From Planctomycetaceae bacterium (lineage in GTDB: Bacteria; Planctomycetota; Planctomycetia; Pirellulales; Pirellulaceae): 8,256 bases of DNA. Positions within the stretch are counted from its first letter, which is position 1, and each line of letters begins with the position of its first letter. Location: positions 1-8,256 of the forward strand of contig DMPQ01000084.1 of the NCBI GenBank assembly GCA_003455945.1, given 5' to 3'. A model generated the notes under the pieces. That model worked only from the letters and a program-made list of their open reading frames with translations, had not been told where the DNA came from and did no database searches. Below are positions 7,128 to 8,256 of the stretch, one piece after another. Made by a program: the position numbers and the translations under genes.

Positions 7128-7493
7128 GCTCGATGCCTCGAATCGCCGTGCGGAAGCGAGAGGCGTGGGGCGTCCCATCGGCCGACCTCGGAACCGTTTC
7201 GCCGTACGCTCGGACGAAACCGGACCCATGAGTCGGGGAACCGAATCGGGCGAAAGTTACGTTGAGCGCGCCGTCGGGCAATGGCGCCGAGCGATGCGCT
7301 CTCCCGCTGTTTTGGCCGATACCCGATGCCGCGGAGCGGGTTGCAGGAGCGGTGTGCGGATCGGATCCGGGGAGCGCTGCGGAACGCGCCGATTCTGCGC
7401 GGTCGACGCGAGTTCGAGATGCCGGCGGGGCGGGAGCAAGCGAAGCGACTTTCCGCCGCCGGCGAACGACGACGGTACGGCGCGATGCGTCAG

Positions 7494-7520
7494 GAAGAGA
7501 GAGGTGCGCTGAAGAGAGAG
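7494..7520. repeat. Direct repeat GAAGAGAGAG, two copies 17 bases apart
   Basis: GAAGAGAGAG occurs at 7494-7503 and again exactly at 7511-7520, separated by GTGCGCT. It is a purine-only motif within an otherwise mixed GC-rich region. It could be a paired binding site or a chance simple-sequence stretch. Confidence 0.5.
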
Positions 7521-7565
7521 CGGTCGGGCCGAATCGAGTCCCCTCGAGCCGCGCGCCGACGGAAG

Positions 7566-7585
7566 GGATCGCGATCCGATCGCGA
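7566..7585. repeat. 12-bp perfect palindrome with an 11-base repeated half
   Basis: GGATCGCGATCC (7566-7577) is its own reverse complement. Its core GATCGCGA (7567-7574) recurs at 7578-7585, 11 bases on, about one helical turn. It lies about 70 bases upstream of the TTGACA box facing cheY. An operator is possible, but the core hexamer TCGCGA is common throughout this window. Confidence 0.4.
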
Positions 7586-7621
7586 ACGTGCCGACCGTTC
7601 GGTGCCCGGAGACAGTCCACA

Positions 7622-7636
7622 GGAAGGACACCTTCC
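7622..7636. repeat. Inverted repeat GGAAGG-ACA-CCTTCC upstream of the cheY promoter
   Basis: GGAAGG (7622-7627) and CCTTCC (7631-7636) are exact complements around ACA. The centre is 27 bases upstream of the TTGACA at 7656, a position suited to an upstream regulator site. No known factor is assigned. Confidence 0.4.
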
Positions 7637-7655
7637 GTCGCGAACGCCCGATCGA

Positions 7656-7683
7656 TTGACAGTCTCAGGAGCGGAACTAGCCT
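7656..7683 (+). promoter_or_regulatory. Candidate sigma70-type promoter for cheY
   Basis: TTGACA at 7656-7661 is an exact -35 consensus in a GC-rich region. Sixteen bases later TAGCCT (7678-7683) matches the -10 consensus at only 3 of 6 positions. A start near 7690 would give a leader of about 80 bases before the cheY ATG, and that leader is C/A-rich with several CCGAC repeats. The weak -10 keeps confidence low. Confidence 0.4.
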
Positions 7684-7769
7684 TCGTGCGTCGACTTCTC
7701 GAGACGGATGCACCTCCGTCCGAACCGACGACCGACGCACCCCGCAGCCACCGACCTACCGAGACGACG

Positions 7770-8132
7770 ATGAGCAAGCGAGTACTCGTGGCGGACGATT
7801 CGAGCACCATGCGCAAGATCATCCTGCGTTCCCTGGCCGCCGTCGGCGTTCCGAGCGCCGTCGAAGCGGCGGACGGCGTCGAGGCGCTCGACGCCTTCAA
7901 GGCGGGCGAATTCGACCTGGTCCTCACCGACTGGAACATGCCGAACAAGAACGGCCTGGACGTCAACGTCGGGATCCGCGAGATCGACAAGGAAGTCCCG
8001 ATCATCATGGTGACGACCGAGGCGGAGAAGTCGCAGGTCCTCAAGGCGATCCAGGCCGGCGTATCGGACTATCTGGTCAAGCCGTTCACCGCCGACACGC
8101 TCCGCCAGAAGCTCGAGAAGCACGGCTGCTGA
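7770..8132 (+). CDS. cheY: CheY single-domain response regulator, E. coli-like motifs
   Basis: The 120-residue product is a complete receiver domain. It has acidic residues D9-D10, phosphoacceptor D54 in LTDWNMPN (the DWNMP motif of enteric CheY), switch Thr T82 in MVTTEAEK and Lys K104 in LVKPF. There is no output domain. It is the expected phosphate acceptor of CheA and the likely direct signal to the flagellar motor or another effector. It is transcribed divergently from the che operon, 656 bases from cheW, so it can be expressed independently. The ATG at 7770 begins the fold directly (MSKRVLVADD). The ribosome site is weak (GAGA about 6 bases upstream). The frame stays open back to 7281, but the upstream part is low-complexity Arg-rich sequence and is not included. 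Three hairpins follow the stop. Confidence 0.95.
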   Translation: MSKRVLVADDSSTMRKIILRSLAAVGVPSAVEAADGVEALDAFKAGEFDLVLTDWNMPNKNGLDVNVGIREIDKEVPIIMVTTEAEKSQVLKAIQAGVSDYLVKPFTADTLRQKLEKHGC

Positions 8133-8140
8133 GCCCCCAA

Positions 8141-8158
8141 GGGGCGATCGCTCGCCCC
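8141..8158 (+). terminator. Hairpin 1 after cheY
   Basis: GGGGCGA (8141-8147) pairs perfectly with TCGCCCC (8152-8158) around a TCGC loop, 8 bases after the cheY stop. The CCCCC just upstream (8134-8138) could compete for the GGGG. No T-run follows. Confidence 0.5.
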
Positions 8159-8188
8159 GGGACATCGCACACGACGATCGACGAGCGC

Positions 8189-8205
8189 AAGAAGCGGAGC
8201 TTCTT
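8189..8205 (+). terminator. Hairpin 2 after cheY
   Basis: AAGAAGC (8189-8195) pairs with GCTTCTT (8199-8205) around GGA, a 7-bp stem with a tight 3-base loop. The 3' arm is T-rich. It may support termination or RNA 3'-end stability, but alone it is weak. Confidence 0.35.
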
Positions 8206-8222
8206 CGACCCACAGCCGTCGA

Positions 8223-8256
8223 CGGGCCGCCGGTCTCTCACGAGATCGGCGGCCCG
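8223..8256 (+). terminator. Very strong 15-bp hairpin at window end
   Basis: Bases 8223-8237 pair with 8242-8256 along all 15 positions, with one G-U pair (8233/8246), around the loop TCAC. The outer ten pairs are almost all G-C (CGGGCCGCCG / CGGCGGCCCG). This is the strongest structure I see in the window and the best candidate for the end of the cheY transcript. Sequence past the last base, including any T-run, is not visible. It could also end a leftward transcript from the next gene. Confidence 0.6.

Larger units (their letters stand above)
7114..7769. other. 656-base divergent intergenic region, no convincing gene
   Basis: This stretch separates leftward cheW from rightward cheY and must hold the start signals of both. 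Frames remain open across parts of it on both strands, but their products are Arg/Ser-rich, have no recognisable domain and lack good ribosome sites. I therefore read it as noncoding. It contains a 10-bp direct repeat (7494-7520), a 12-bp palindrome (7566-7577), a 6-bp inverted repeat (7622-7636) and a consensus TTGACA (7656-7661). A weak leftward candidate for cheW is TTGCCC (7276-7281, read leftward), a 16-base spacer and TAACTT (7254-7259), matching consensus at 4/6 and 3/6. That match is too poor to list as a promoter. Confidence 0.6.

Noticed and set aside
7282..7297. TGGCGCC...GATGC, resembling a sigma54 site
   Set aside because: The GG and GC elements are one base too far apart, and the -12 element is poor.
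7315..7322. GCCGATAC, resembling a flagellar sigma28 -10 box
   Set aside because: No TAAA-like -35 lies 15 bases upstream (bases 7296-7299 are GC-rich).
7569..7643. Three TCGCGA hexamers as an operator cluster
   Set aside because: The same hexamer recurs many times inside tyrS, cheD and cheA, so it reflects base composition.
7114..7740. A possible N-terminal extension of CheW
   Set aside because: A good Shine-Dalgarno supports the ATG at 7113, and the extension shows no domain.
7281..7769. A possible N-terminal extension of the divergent CheY
   Set aside because: The receiver fold begins at the ATG at 7770; the upstream frame is low-complexity and has no ribosome site.

Overview
The window looks like a chromosomal segment of a GC-rich bacterium. 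Codons end mostly in G or C, there are no poly-T terminators, and antisense frames stay open for long stretches. It holds a compact chemotaxis (Che) signalling locus next to the end of a tyrosyl-tRNA synthetase gene. The unusual CheA architecture, together with CheC/CheD-type adaptation genes, suggests a lineage away from the enteric model, perhaps Planctomycetota. That placement is a guess from style, not something the sequence proves.

Layout: (1) Bases 1-911, + strand: the C-terminal ~300 residues of tyrS, cut by the window edge. (2) Bases 912-1065: a short convergent gap with hairpins. (3) Bases 1066-7113, - strand: six closely spaced genes in the order of transcription cheW, cheR, cheA, a cheC-like gene, cheD and a CheY-type response regulator. 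Gaps are 23, 18, 57, 41 and 47 bases, so this is very probably one operon. (4) Bases 7114-7769: a 656-base divergent intergenic region with no convincing gene but several short palindromes and repeats and a consensus -35 box facing cheY. (5) Bases 7770-8132, + strand: a second single-domain CheY. (6) Bases 8133-8256: three consecutive hairpins, the last with a 15-bp stem ending at the window edge.

How the genes fit together: CheW would couple the CheA kinase to receptors encoded elsewhere. CheA has two histidine phosphotransfer domains and could phosphorylate either or both CheY proteins. The CheC-like protein is a candidate phosphatase for a phosphorylated CheY. CheD (receptor glutamine deamidase, and a CheC partner in other bacteria) and CheR (receptor methyltransferase) would provide adaptation. 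No cheB methylesterase, no receptor (MCP) and no flagellar gene is in the window. I found no clearly new system. The most distinctive points are the 1002-residue two-Hpt CheA with an enlarged dimerisation region, the two different CheY proteins bracketing the locus, the absence of cheB, and the structured intergenic and 3' regions.
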